Positions 32,950-44,764 of a stretch of 64,000 nucleotides of DNA are shown here, one piece after another; the stretch's first letter is position 1, and the number at the start of each line of letters is the position of its first letter. The stretch is taken from the NCBI GenBank assembly GCA_944472135.2, contig OX235270.1:54565267-54629266 (forward strand). The letters run 5' to 3'. Both the position numbers and the translations under genes were made by a program. A model generated the notes under the pieces. That model was not told the DNA's origin, ran no database searches, and saw only the letters and a list, made by a program, of their open reading frames with translations. Source of the DNA: Trichobilharzia regenti (Eukaryota > Platyhelminthes > Trematoda > Strigeidida > Schistosomatidae).

Positions 32950-34330
32950 TTACACCTTTTAAAGGCCCATTCTCTAGTTAAGCAAGGAATGGATCTTTGT
33001 GGTGACCCCATTGCCACACCATCCATTCGCCTGTATAGTTCCTTATTAAATAAAAAGTGAACATTCATTGTGCACTTCAAGAAAAGCTCCTTCATAAAAG
33101 ATATAGGAATGCTGACATTGATATTTCATCTTATGAGTTCTTCGCATGCAAAGTATGCTGTTTCCATAAGAGGTACATTGGTAAATAGGGAAGATACGGC
33201 AAATGATATCAAATATTTCATCCTTTCAACTAATCCAAAGGTATCTTATACACTGTGTTTGACCAGGTCAGTACGTAGATGCTGTAGGAGTTTGAGTGAC
33301 CATTTGGCTATGGGACGGGATGGTTAATTTAACAAACCTAATACTGGTCGAAGTGGTAAACCGCTTTTGTCCGCTTTTGGTGAACCATATAGTCATGATG
33401 TGAACGTCCCAGTGATGTATACTGGCGTTGAGGTAAAACCATATTGTTTCGGTCTTCTCAAAGTTTCAGCTAACTGTTCCTCTATCTTTTCAATCGGATC
33501 CAAAAAAGATGAGATTTTTTGGAATTTTAGATTGTATTTAAGAACAGTATACATTTTCTTGAAATAATTAGCTTTGTTCATCATAACCGTTCCTGATCCA
33601 TTATCCGGTGTCATTATTACAGTGTCATCAGCTTTTCGGGGAATACCTAGGACTCCTCCACATTTTTTAGCCAAAATACTATCCGAGTTGCGTTTACTAT
33701 TCATATAATTATAGCAACAATCTACCAAAGTTGACTTAAGTCTTTCAACAGCTCCAGCAGACGCGGGTATTAGGCCTTCGGTTTGAATATAGACTTTCAA
33801 ACTGAACTTGTGCATTCATTTTACTAATTCTAGCATGACTATCGATAGTCACAAAATTTAGGGCTTTAACGTAACCCTGAATTACAACCTCCTACATGAA
33901 ATGGCAGAAATAAATGCAAATATATCTGAAAATCAATCCAATGGATCTACAGGGATGTTTTCACTCATTTTAGGATTAGAAATTATTTTAAAAATATACC
34001 AGGATTGTGCTCACTTATACAGGGTAGACAGCATTGATCTAAAAGTAATTGAAGACTCACCGTTGTGTAGCATTGCGTTATGTGGCGATAAAGGTAAAGG
34101 CTCAGGTTGGCTCACTTTCACGCTAGAAACAAAATTTCACTGACTCTGTATGTGACGTACAATTCATTCTCAAGGACGGTGAAGGTCTTATTCAACTTAA
34201 AACGTTTCGGCTTTCGAGCTGTTTGGTTTCTTATCCAGTCTTTTAAAAAAGTAGAAGTAGTAAAGTTCAAAAACCCATGTGGTGAGGGCTGACGAAACCG
34301 AGACAAAACGCAAATTGAGAACATAACCTT
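32950..34330 (-). pseudogene. Decayed Penelope-like element
   Basis: Read on the minus strand. A possible 5' segment lies at 34204-34265, where a GAAAGCCGAAACGTTTTAAG string resembles the half-core of PLE hammerheads. Next come ALNFVTIDSHARISKMN (~33830-33885), homologous to the start of the plus-strand PLE at 25.9 kb, and then the 140-codon open stretch 33393-33815. That stretch contains TLVDCCYNYMNSK, DDTVIMTPDNGSGTVMMNK and KANYFKKMYTVL, the PLE segment before the RT fingers. Last is FLFNKELYRRMDGVAMGSP (33001-33046), the PLE RT signature. Frames are broken and the palm catalytic box is missing. Non-functional. Confidence 0.72.
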
Positions 34331-34921
34331 CAAATCAAATGTGGAACGTAATTCAATGGTACAATGTCAGATTCAGATTATATCAATAGAAGGGGCTGAA
34401 ATTATCCGTAACTTATCAAGGTCATTGGTGGAGTGAGACGCTCGAAGGTCATTTTCGTCCATTTTAGTCGGCCATGAGGCGGACACCAACATAACCAGCC
34501 AAAAAGTGGGAATTTCCCTCAATCTAGATAACATATAATACAATTTTATTAAAAATTATTGGCAAAAAAAATTTCCAATCGGAACTCAACAGTACGTGAT
34601 AAATAAGTCCAGCCATAGAAGGCTCTTGTTGCCCTTGTTAATCCTCCAATAGCCAATATCCTGATTACGAGCTAGTATAAACCAGTGATTTCTTTGAGCT
34701 CGCTTCTTGATTGTGAGGTAGAGGTTCCAGATCTTCGGTGAGCTTCTGCGTAGTAAGTCCCGCCACTCGACTGCTTTAGCTCTGGTAGACTCCAGGAGGA
34801 GTGGTGCGGGGATTGGTCAAGATGTGGTTTGTAGTATGCAGTATGTTAGGACTGTATTGCTGCCGTGAATGGAGTTTGACCTAACTCCCGTTGGTCATTC
34901 GGTGTAGTCATAAAAGCAGAA
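34331..34921. other. Spacer, nothing recognised
   Basis: No gene, RNA or clear repeat seen. It borders the (ATT)n 3' tail of the LINE that follows. Confidence 0.4.
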
Positions 34922-37240
34922 TAGTAATAATAATAATAGGTTGTAGTGTAGATAATATAGGTTGAGATAAGTGGAATAATAAAGGTGACCTAAGGAAAAG
35001 ATAGAGTGAGAGAAGGCAGAATAGGTCGTGGGGATTTAGTTTGTACGCTTATTCATTGACAGTGTGGTTTTAAGTTTTATGAGGATAAGCCATTGAGACA
35101 CAAACCTTGCATTTCTGCATGATTGTCTAGCTTCCGCTTAAAAATCTCCAGAGATGGCGCTGTAGTCACGGCCGCCGGTAAAGCGTTCCAGAGACGGCAA
35201 ACACGAAGCGAAAAGAAATGTGATCGCACTCGAGTCTTTGGTCTCTGGTGTGCTATCCTTAGCGGGTTACCTCGTGGAAGCCTATAATCACTTAATGGCA
35301 GGATGCTTTTATTTGGGTGGGCCTGGTCATTTAAGATCTGGTAGACGGTGATGAGGTCTCCCCTGTGCCTACGGTAACTAAGTGTGAAAAGACCTAATTT
35401 CTTTAGTCGTTCCTCATATGATTTGTTGCGGAGGCCGATCACCCATTTTGTCGCTCGTCTCTGGACACTTTCTAGAATGTTAGCATCCCTTTTGAGTAGC
35501 GGAGGTGCAATGATATTATGCACCTCAAGGTGTGGCCTCACATATGCCTTATATAACCTTAAGAACAGTTCGGGAGTGAGAGCTCCCAGCTGCCTATGCA
35601 TAAAGTGTAAAGTTGCGTAGGCTTTGGCGACGTCCCTCGAGTAATTTCCACTGGTGTCTAGCTTTTCTGTTAGAATAAGACCTAGATCGCGCTCTGATGG
35701 AACACAACTCAAGTTCTGGCCACCAAGGGTGTAATTTACACTCTGTGACCCACCGGAATGAAGTTGCACTACTTTGCACTTCTTTAGGTTGAAAGGCATT
35801 CCGTTAGCCAGAGCCCAGTTTCCCAGAGTTTGCAGGTCAGCCTGCAATCTGTCTGAGTCTTCCGATGAGTTTATTGCTCTCCAAATCTTTACGTCGTCAG
35901 CGTAAAGAAGCGCAGAGCAGTTTAGTTGGGAGGGCAGGTCGTTGATAAAAATCAAAAACATCAACGGCCCTAGGATAGAACCCTGAGGAACCCCTGATGC
36001 CGAGGTGTGCCAGGATGATCGGATGCGGTTGACTTTGGTGCAGAATTCTCTCTCGCCTAAGTAATCTTTCAGCCATGCGAGAAGTGCTCCAGAAACACCC
36101 GCCTTGCTTATTTTGTGAAGGAGCAGACCATGGTGAACTGTGTCGAATGCTTTCGCAAAGTCGAGAAAGATCACGTGGGCTGGTACCTTTTCGTCCCAGG
36201 ATAGTGTCCAATCGTTCCAAGCTAGTAGAAGATTCGTCACGCAGGATCTTCCCCTCCTCATTTCGTTACTAATCCAAGGTGGTTTGTGAGATCGTTTTTG
36301 AGACGTAGACCAAGGTTTAAGGGGTTCAGTGACGCACTCTGGTTTGTTCCTTAATCCTGCCCAAGCCTCCTCGATAGTCTGGCGTGTATCAGCAGATCAG
36401 TCAGCTAGGGTTGCTGCATTTCAGATTGCAGGTATATTCGCTTTCCAAACGTTTGGATGAGCAGCTGTTGACCTATGTATAACAGCGTGAATTCTAAACG
36501 TAATGATAAATAAACTATATGGTCACTACTGCCTAGCGGCACCAGGCATCGAATATCACCGATGTCCTCCTTCTGGTGTCTTAGCACCGAGTATAGAGTG
36601 GACGGATCGTGTTCCGGGTAGAATTGTGTTGTCGCATCTATATGCTGCACAAGTGCGCGTTCAAGCGCTGTCAGTATGAGTTCCCTGTTGAAACGAGTGT
36701 ATGAAGTAGTTGATGCTAATTCCTCCCAATTTATATGTGGGGCATTAAAGTCCCCTTAGCTGACAGGACTTCTGTAAATAACACCATTTGTCACAGTGCC
36801 GTTGTTCAAGTTAATGACACAACTTATGGCCTCACAGGTGCCGCTGTCATGAGCTTCCGACAACGTTGATCTAATTCCTATGTCATCCCAGATGTGTGCA
36901 GCAACACCCCACCTTTCTGACTACTTACTCTGTCTGCTCTAATGCAGATGTACCCAGGTATGATTGGAGTCCAGTCTACACCCACTAACAACCAAGTTTC
37001 CGTGATAGCAATCACATCCGGCTGTAGTTGCTCAGTCAACACTCCTAATTCGGGAAGCTTATTCCTATGACTACAAGCGTTCGTACAGCATACTGAGAGA
37101 CCTAAGTGTTCAATCAACTTATGAACAGAGGTCTGGGCAACATAGGTTTCCGAGACCTCATCACCCAAAAACCCAGGAGTTTGAGGTCTTTTTCACCTTT
37201 TTCTAGTCGGGCTTTTAATTCAGCCACGTTTCTCCTCTCC
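34922..37240 (-). mobile_element. CR1-like LINE, internally deleted
   Basis: Order on the minus strand: start of an APE-type endonuclease (36878-37168; LSVCCTNACSHRNKL, LQPDVIAITETWL), end of the endonuclease (36405-36650; DIGDIRCLVPLGSSDHIV), a linker (DTRQTIEEAWAGLRNK..., ~36390-36270), then the reverse transcriptase ORF. The 3' end at ~34922 is an ATT run (complement of AATAATAATAATA), as in CR1/Jockey-type LINEs. The endonuclease has lost its middle and several frames. The element could belong to the SR1 or Perere groups described in S. mansoni, but I could not assign it. Confidence 0.8.
35077..36261 (-). pseudogene. CR1-type reverse transcriptase fragment, 394 aa
   Basis: Palm motifs are intact: FLDFAKAFDTV with D34, SGVPQGSILGPL ~89-100, YADD at 120-123. 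The C-terminal region ~230-330 (QRRATKWVIGL, SYEERLKKLGLFTLSYRR, ...RTR.HFF..RVCRLWNALP) is standard for CR1/Jockey elements. The frame continues upstream of the ATG, open to ~36393, where NEMRR is fused directly to GRSCVTNLL. The RT segment normally lying between the linker and the first palm motif is missing, so an in-frame deletion has removed the RT fingers. The protein is unlikely to work despite the long open frame. Confidence 0.8.
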
Positions 37241-37881
37241 TAATTCTATCTTCCAGAGGCCAGTCTGCCATACTCTCATCTTTTTATTCTGGATCTTGAA
37301 TGCATTGTTGAGAATAATACTTTTCCCCCATCTCGTTCCCCAATACTATCTTCAGCAGTCGTGGGGAACTTTCCATTGCACCGGCGTTTCGTTCACCGAT
37401 TCTGATAACTTTTCTTATGTGAACTTCGTTTATTTTTTCAGTATATACATCAGTATAATGTTTACATTACACAGACAAATATGTATATATACACCTAAAC
37501 ACAGAGATATAAAAACCATACAAAAAAATCACATAGTGCACAGCCAAGTAAATCAGTTAAAGCAGGAGTTACTCCACAACATAGAATTGCCACTCTCCTT
37601 TTCGATGTGATAACGATGGTGGTTTGCAAACTAACAATTCCCTGATTTCTCCATGTCCTTGGGGACTCTGAGAGAAGTTTAGGAACAGATGATGAAATTA
37701 AACTTCAGAAAATCGGTGATTGTGAGAGTATCAATGGCAGTGAAATGCAAAACCAGAGCGTGTAAGGGAAACCAGGTGGAAAACATTACATTGATGAAGT
37801 GTAACATTGTTAAGCAGGATATCAGGTTAATTTTGGCTTGGGTTAGGAGAGTACCAAGTCATATTTAGGACGTATAAAGGA
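37241..37881. other. Spacer, nothing firmly recognised
   Basis: AT-rich. The minus strand near 37384-37396 has GAACGAAACGCCGG, a hammerhead half-core look-alike, without the other half. The bases at 37872-37881 (CGTATAAAGG) are the target duplicate of the SINE that follows. Confidence 0.4.
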
Positions 37882-38110
37882 TTTTCCCTTCACGTTCCCA
37901 GTGGAACATAGGGCTTCAAGCTAGTGGCTCGAAGTTTCTGTAGCAGTGTTTACTTTTACACGATGGGGTTGCTAGCCTCATTCCCAACCTTTCCTCTTTA
38001 CCAGCACTTTTTTCTGGCTTAGCGAGGTAAAGGAGCGCGCCGGCCGGGGATCGAACCTTGGACCATGTGCATGGTTGGCGAGCGTCCTAACCGCTATGCC
38101 ACCGACGCAC
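37882..38110 (-). mobile_element. tRNA-headed SINE, copy 1
   Basis: The minus strand begins GTGCGTCGGTGGC and has an A box (TGGCATAGCGGTTAGG) and a B box (GGTTCGATCCC) with tRNA spacing, then a ~150-bp body and an A/T-rich tail. It ends with AGCCCTATGTTCC.CTGGGAA near the 3' end. It is flanked by near-identical 10-mers CGTATAAAGG (37872-37881) and CGTATTAAGG (38110-38119), a target duplication with one change. Not a tRNA gene: no acceptor stem closes it. Confidence 0.82.
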
Positions 38111-38956
38111 GTATTAAGGTTATTTGAACTTAATTAGACACCGTCTAGTTAGGGATAGGTTAGGATCAGGGATTAGTTGCGGAAATAAATTTGGATTTTA
38201 GTGCAACCTTCTGGCACCGCAAAGTCAGCGCAAAGTAGAGAAATCACATGTCTACCAAAAGTGCTGAATAGCGGCGTTGAATTTCAAATGGGACATCTTC
38301 CTCCTCATTGTTTGTCTCCGTTATGTACGTTTAACTGTTTCTCATATTGCGCCGAAATTAGCCAAATAAATATAATTAATCGCCTCAAGTTCGTACCATT
38401 TGAACGCTTTCTCTTTGCCTGTCTTTTATACACATAAAAACTATATACTTCACTGTTCTGTTCACTTCTAGTTCTGTTAATTCCATGAACAGACGGATTT
38501 TAGCTCAATTTTATCGAAAATTTATGGGTGTTTGTCGAATTTTCGTTAGTGATAACCGAGAAGACAAGGCTGTCTGTTGATGACAGAGGCTTTTGGAAGA
38601 TCTTCAAACATCTGAGGTTCCTTTGGCCCTGTGCCCTGTTATGTTATTTTTGGTCATTAACAAAGTAAAACCACGCGACTGCTCCCCACCTAATCCGTGG
38701 TGAACCCCTCACAGAAGCTTAGTTTTGTTGAGTTATTCTTTCTCATGACCATCTATCACGTCCTCTGTCACCTCATATGTTGTTGGTTCGTAAGCCGCCT
38801 CATGGCGAATGACACTTACCCAATGAGTGCTCGAACAGCTTAATCTGGGCGAGCATCTGCAGACTGTTTGAGAGTTAATACTTTGATGCTGTCGCGTTCT
38901 AGAGATTTCTGTAAACGACGGTCTGTTAGGCTCTCCACAGTTACATTAAAAATTGT
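38111..38956. other. Spacer between two inverted SINE copies
   Basis: No gene recognised. The two flanking SINEs are in opposite orientation, so this ~850-bp segment is the loop of a potential 230-bp fold-back. Confidence 0.45.
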
Positions 38957-38966
38957 TTGGAGAGGA

Positions 38967-39209
38967 GAGAGTGCGTCGGTGGCATAGCGGTTAGGACGTT
39001 CGCCAACCATACACATGGTCCGAGGTTTAATCCCCGGCCGACCTATCCTTTACCTCGCTAAGCCAGAAAAAAGTGCTGGTAAAGAGGAAAGGTTGGGAAT
39101 GAGGCTAGCAACCCCATCGTGTAAAAGTAAACACTGCTACAGAAACTTCGAGCCACTAGCTTGAAGCCCTATGTTCCACTGGGAACGTGAAGGAAAAATT
39201 AAAATTAAA
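38967..39209 (+). mobile_element. tRNA-headed SINE, copy 2
   Basis: Same family as copy 1, in plus orientation. A box TGGCATAGCGGTTAGG (about 38981-38996) and B box GGTTTAATCCC (about 39034). The 3' part, AGCCCTATGTTCC (39165-39177), is shared with the 3' end of the RTE copy at 54779-54791. The 10-bp target duplication TTGGAGAGGA is exact (38957-38966 and 39210-39219), so this copy is fairly young. Confidence 0.87.
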
Positions 39210-39251
39210 TTGGAGAGGAATAATAACCGTGAGATCAGGCCGCGCCGTGAG

Positions 39252-39665
39252 TCATCTTAGATCACATATCTGGCCGGCATCGTCACTGTTCAGCTGCATT
39301 TCAAGTGTGTCATAAAAGACCTCACTGATCTCTGGGTGACCCATAAGTCCCTCTTTTTGATTTTTAAATACACAGTGTCTATATTGGTGCTTATCTTCCG
39401 ACCTGCGAACCGGTATAGATTTCTGGAGTCGATTTATAATTACTGGACTTGATTGTGGTGAAACATTCTCCAATCCCCTGCATATTTCACCGATTGCTTC
39501 GGAATATGTATGCTGTGTTGTCTGGCCGTTTCTATGAAAGTCTCGTTTTTCGCCATGCTTCTCTCTTGTTCGTGATAGGGAGCCCAGTGCCCCTTTTTCA
39601 TCCTGTGAGTTTTCTTCAAGCGGCCACAGATGTCGCACGAATGGAACCATTGATGGCCCTCTCAA
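39252..39665 (-). other. Unrecognised ORF, 137 codons
   Basis: A charged, Gln/Arg/Ser-rich translation (RTREKHGEKRDFHRNG, PVRRSEDKHQYRHC) without any motif I know. No splice sites or start context support it as a gene; an overlapping plus-strand ORF (39449-39736) is equally unconvincing. It may be a fragment of an undescribed element. Confidence 0.15.
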
Positions 39666-41136
39666 CAGCTCCCCTCACCCTCCCTAAGCGTTTATTGACC
39701 GTCGAATACTCTCTGTCTTGTGTCCGAGGCCCCTGATATCTCGCATTAGTGTTCAGTAAAGGGGTAACTTTACACTGACTGTTACTTAACTACTAAGTGA
39801 AAGAATATTACCATGTTGTCATCATTGTCCCTGGTGGCATTAGATATATATTCCCATGGGTAGATGGAGGCTCGTGAGAAAGCAGTCTAATCGGAACGGT
39901 TTATTATCCACCCTTGGGGTGTAATAACTTACTGGCTTCAGGCACTCCAGCACCGATACCGTACTCAGTAGCTGTGTTTCAAAAGTTCCGCTGTGAATAT
40001 TTTTTCAAAAGAATGGATACTGAACAAAGAGTACTCTTTTCGATAACTTCATCATCAGGCTCTACAGTTATATATACATCATAGTGAATGAATGAATTAC
40101 TATTATGAACAATATTAATGTTTAAATAACATCGAATAAATAATGTTTGTAGATGACAACTCAACAACATCATTATAAAATAAGCTTAATGTCAGAAAAA
40201 TTAGGAAACATAATATTACAAATTCATGAATTTATATTTTTTCATTGAAACCCACTGATGGCACCTTGAAATCATTAGTGATAGTGACCACAGGTATAAA
40301 CGACACAGGTTGATGAGATCATGTAGAGATTAATCGGGGTCTTTAGTTGGTCCTGCAAGTGCCCACGAAATTACAATTTCCCCTCTCATGATCTTCTTTA
40401 TGTCACTGTCGAAGAAGAACAAACTCATCACTCCCCATTCAAGCTGTTTACAAATTCCTGGCGTCCAATGTCACTCGGTGTTCTCCTAAGCCTATACCCA
40501 GCTCTTTTTTGTTTCCCTTTGAATTTTTTTCGGCTAATGGGGTGTTCGTTGATTCGCTACTATAATTCTGTCACCATTTCTATTCGTTCACCCATTTGGC
40601 CTCAAGTATCGAGCAGAAACAATCGCAGCTGAAATCCTCAGTCGGTGGAAAATACCTTCGCTGACGCTAACGACAGCTCCCCGAATCCTGGAGTAGCACT
40701 GAGAATACAGATCGTACTGCCTATGCAGATTTCCACATTGGATACAGAGTGGCGAGTGTCTTGCACTCCTTACGCGATCCTGGCTGGCCTTAAAGCTGTA
40801 GGGTCTCAACGACACGGTTGCTAAGGCTGCTCCTATGTAGTAGGTGATTAAGGAGCGCAAAAGGATGGACGAAAGTCCAAGTAGAAATTAAATCTTTCTA
40901 TTGATTTGTGAAGCTTTCTTTGTTCACTGAACGGTGTATGGGGTTCCGTTTGTTTGTCTTGGTTTTTCTCATCACGCCTGCCCACTACCGAGATATGAAA
41001 ACAAAGGTCCATAAACACCATTAGTCTTCTACAATATTTGAACACGTCAGTCATTAATCTGAACAAAGATTTTGGTAAAGGATCCAAAGGAACCGACGCT
41101 TAGGGCTTCTGCAACATCTTCATCCGTGACTCCTCC
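39666..41136. other. Spacer with a hammerhead-like remnant
   Basis: Mostly unrecognised. The minus strand of 40030-40060 reads CCTGATGATGAAG..ATCGAAAAGAG: both hammerhead core strings (CTGATGA and GAAA) and a palindromic stem III candidate (AAGAGTACTCTT) are present, but the bases between them do not form a stem II. It is probably a decayed PLE end. A short minus ORF (40588-40860) has no recognisable family. Confidence 0.35.
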
Positions 41137-41783
41137 TGTAACAACAAAAGGTAAGAATCAAGCAACAGATGTCACAACAGAAGACAAGGGCCAGGCAGCA
41201 GATCGTTTTATTACGAAAATCAACACGTATTTATATAATTTTCACATACATTATTATAGCCTAGTCAAGTAGACAAACGCAGTCTTCTGATTGGTTGTTT
41301 TCGAGTTCCTCGGAAAGTGGAGACATCTATCTGCGAATCATATTTGCCCACGTTTAAGTTTGCTGTGATTAGTTGTTGAGACAGCCTTGTTCATATTTTC
41401 TCACGGTCCATATTAGTGGCCTAGACATTGACGTAGATTAATGTCAACCAATTGGCTAGCAGGCTGCTCCTACCACACAGATAGTTTATTAAGGAAATCA
41501 ACACGTATTTATATATATTTCAGGTACATTATTATAGCTTATTCAAGCAGGCAAACGCCGTCTTCTGGTTGGTTGTTTCCCACAGAAAGTTGACCTTGCA
41601 TCTCTTTGTGACTGTTTCGTGAATGTCAGGTCATCTAGACGTTAACTGTATCTGCCTTCGCCAAGTCTGCTGTGATTGGTTGTTGAATCAGTCTTGCTCA
41701 TATTTTCTCACCACCAATGTTTGAGACATATCCATTGACGTAAAATGATGTCTAAAATTTTTGGCTAGCCTGCTCTCACCACA
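41137..41783 (-). mobile_element. Solo Gypsy-type LTR, split by a younger LTR
   Basis: The plus strand reads TGTAACAACAAAAGG... at 41137-41169 and resumes TAGTTTATTAAGGAAATCAACACG at 41482, ending CTCACCACA at 41783. Joined, the parts match the 338-bp LTR of the complete element at 3283, with clear divergence. No target duplication was identified for this older copy. Confidence 0.8.
41170..41477 (-). mobile_element. Younger solo LTR nested in the older one
   Basis: 308 bp, plus strand TGTCACAACAGAAGAC...CTCCTACCACA, closer to the complete element's LTR than its host LTR is. CAGA is duplicated at both borders (41166-41169, 41478-41481), a 4-bp target duplication as for the other members of this family. 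Confidence 0.85.
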
Positions 41784-42756
41784 TTCCTGTAGTTACAGCG
41801 ACGCTGCCCAGTTCAATTAGTCGAAGGAAAAACACTCCGAATTTGTTTTACCGTTGGTGATGCGTTATGTTGTTGATCGGGTACCACTGTCACTTTCGCC
41901 CTCCCCAGTTTTACCCGAAATCATGCTTTCTTATCGGTTTTCTTTTGCTAATCACAGAGCTCGTGAGACTTTAAAGGTAAATAATCTGTAATTCCTAGGT
42001 CGGTCTGTTTGCTCAACTTATTTCCGTCATCTACTTTCTCATGGTTACTCGTGGAACCTCGTTTGCAGTAATTAGGAAGATCAGTAGTAGTATTCTGCCG
42101 TGTTTGACTCTGACAGCTTCCCATTGTGAGTTAATTGGCACATGTCAGCACCATACACCCGGTGATTGCAGTTGATAAATGTCGATGACACTATACTCAG
42201 TAATTTTGGAGATATTTCCAAGTTGCCACACTGTTGATGTCGAAGACCTTCTGGAAAGTTGGCTGTAGTTCTATGCTGGGTTCAGTAACTATAAGCGATG
42301 CATCAATTTAGTTTGGGCATGGATTTTTCGTGAATACATGTCCCAAGCAAATTTCTATATCTTTGTTTTCTTTTACTCATTATAGGCGTGCTTTACATTT
42401 TTGTTACCGAATGCAAGGTGGAGTACATCAGTCTACAATATACTGCTATATATACCGCTCTTATGGTCACCAAGCTGATGTGGGGCAATTCTTTCGCGTC
42501 TTGCTATTTTCAGAGGTGAAAGTTTCCCAAGAACTGGGGGGTCTGTACAACACAGTTCATACTACTTCTCCAAAGAGGCTATGATGGGCCTTTGAGAGTG
42601 TAAGAGAGTAGTTACATTCGCTGGCGAAACTGTAGCTTGTCATGAAATCGCTTTTGGGTTGTGACTTATCCCAAAGTTTCTGCGAACTAGCCATCTGGGC
42701 TGATCAAAGAAATAAAATAAGTGGATTTGAAGTATCACTAACATAAACCGACGGGC
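41784..42756. other. Spacer, nothing recognised
   Basis: No motif-bearing ORF or repeat boundary seen. The small plus ORF 42330-42584 has no recognisable feature. Confidence 0.4.
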
Positions 42757-42956
42757 TTTTTTTTTGATTTTTTGATTTGATTTACAGCTTGATTCCACAC
42801 TGTATTTTTGGTACAAGTATGGAATTTTCAGCATGGATATCGGTAGCCCAAATTTTGCAGGCCGACCATAGATATCAGGTGTGCGCCGGTGTGGGCTCGA
42901 ACCCCGGACCATGTGCATGGTCGGCGAGAGTCCTAACAACTGTGCCACCGACGCAC
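42757..42956 (-). mobile_element. tRNA-headed SINE with a different (LINE-matched) tail
   Basis: The minus-strand head (GTGCGTCGGTGGCACAG...GGTTCGAGCCC) is the same tRNA-like module as in the SINEs at 37.9 and 39.0 kb. The body and tail differ: GCTGAAAATTCCATACTTG followed by TACCAAAAATACAGTGTGG closely matches the 3' UTR of the LINE copies ending at 59044 and 54912. The tail then runs into an A/T stretch (complement of the T-run at 42757-42770). Confidence 0.75.
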
Positions 42957-44721
42957 AATTGTTACACATGCCCTTAAACATTTATGCACAAATAAATTTG
43001 TATAAATCCCAGTAACACTGAGACTATTTATATTTATCTATGACTTACTTACAGCATCTGTTGTTATACTAGAAGATTAAATTTAATTCTATCTGGATAG
43101 CGTCTGCATTAACAAGCAAAAGTCTCTGTTTCATCTAACAACATAGGCTGGACTTGTCCGACATTTTGGTCGAATTTTTTCTCGAAAAACGTTTTTGCCA
43201 ATAATTTTCGATAAAACTGTGTTGTATGTATGGCATTGGATAGTGTATTTGTGGGGCGGTAATTTAAAAATTGTTCAAACATATCAAGGTTGGTTGTGTG
43301 AGTAGCGTTTGCCATGACCTAGTAACGACTGACTTTAAATTTCTCTTGAACAATGGCACAGGAACTTCAAATCGTCTATCTTAAATATTTCTGCTTCAAC
43401 TCAGTTTTAATTTTCACACGACCACTTTTTTGATTAGCCTATAAAATTCATAAAGTTTAGGCAAAATTTGTAACAAACTAATAACTGTAAAAATGTAAGA
43501 AATAATCTCTCTAGCTTCATATAGGATGACCAATCAGGCGTATTAAATAATATTTTTCCAGACCTATTTGTGTTTTAAAAATCTTTTCATGGTACATGGA
43601 CAGGCCCGATTCGACAAAAATGGGGAAAATCGTGTTCAAAATGGGGACATTGCATTGAGTAAAAATGGGGGCAAAATGGGGAAACAGTAAGATTTTCCCC
43701 ATGCATAAATATGAAACGTGCTTTTTTTCGAATATGCTAATTCTACGTTTGATTATTTCCTTGCAAAGTTTGTCGATAAAAATTCATTGAACTAAAGGAA
43801 AAATGAGTTGTAAATTCACGGGTTTTGGATGTCATAAAAACATCTTGATGTGACTGATAGTGATTCATTTTTCGCATATCATTATAGATATCTGTAAACA
43901 ACCGAAACATTTGTCTGCTACTCACTTATTTTGAGTGTAGGTGCAGAAGTCAACGAAACTGTGGTGCTTTATTTACATCCACTAAGATGATATTTCCAAA
44001 AGTAATGAAGCCCATTCTACGTTATAACTTCAGACAGAGTACTTACTTATGTGACAACTGTTTCTCTCCCACTACATGATTTGAGGTAAGATGTCCAAAT
44101 CACTATAACTGTGGTCTCTGCCTACGTAAAGATTTTCCTTAAAATTCATTTTTGTTGGGTAGACCAGCATTAGAAAACACCGTGATGAAGTAACCCAGCC
44201 ACGTTTCTCACAATTCCACCCTTATTCCCAGGTATCACTGAAGGATCTTCTAGGATGTGCAACCCTTGTCACATATTATCGCTCTTTCAACACTCATCTT
44301 GACCCCGGTGGCTCTGTTTGGGGCAAATTAGCGTATTTGCCTGAAGTGAACATTAGCCTGTATAATTCTTTGTATTCATAATATGTGTAATCCAACTCTA
44401 TCCACATTCTGTTTAAATGGGTTGTCAGGCTTCAATACACTGGAAATCTCACAGAAACCTAGTGTCTATTGACAGAATTTTATTCAAAGCAGCAGATGGT
44501 TTTGCTGGTATCCATAGCTTTTCGGCAAATGTCGTTGGTGTCCATTTATTTTTCTGGAGGTTCAGTAGTCTGTCTTCCGATTCTGGTGGACGTCAGTTTA
44601 AGTACCTCAACTGACGTTGAAGAACGTTTTTCATTTGGTTTTATTTCACATTTAAGTATAGTCAAATTTTAAAAGGTAATCCAGGAAGTCACGTATGCAT
44701 CAACTCAGTAGTTGAATTCGG

Positions 44722-44722
<1 letters not shown>
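42957..44722. other. Spacer, nothing firmly recognised
   Basis: AT-rich. A short motif AAAATGGGG recurs about four times in 43617-43685, spaced irregularly. No gene seen. Confidence 0.4.

Positions 44723-44761
<39 letters not shown>
44723..44761. repeat. (TA)n microsatellite
   Basis: About 19 uninterrupted TA units, directly before the RTE fragment that follows. Confidence 0.95.

Positions 44762-44764
<3 letters not shown>

Noticed and set aside
37370..37430. Hammerhead on the minus strand (GAACGAAACGCCGG)
   Set aside because: Only the GAAA half of the core is present; no CUGANGA string lies at a usable distance.
37882..38110. tRNA gene
   Set aside because: It has A and B boxes but no closing acceptor stem, continues into a SINE body, and has a target duplication; the same applies at 38967, 42757 and 61954.
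39252..39665. 137-codon minus ORF as a host gene
   Set aside because: No recognisable domain, splice sites or start context; kept only as a low-confidence unrecognised ORF.
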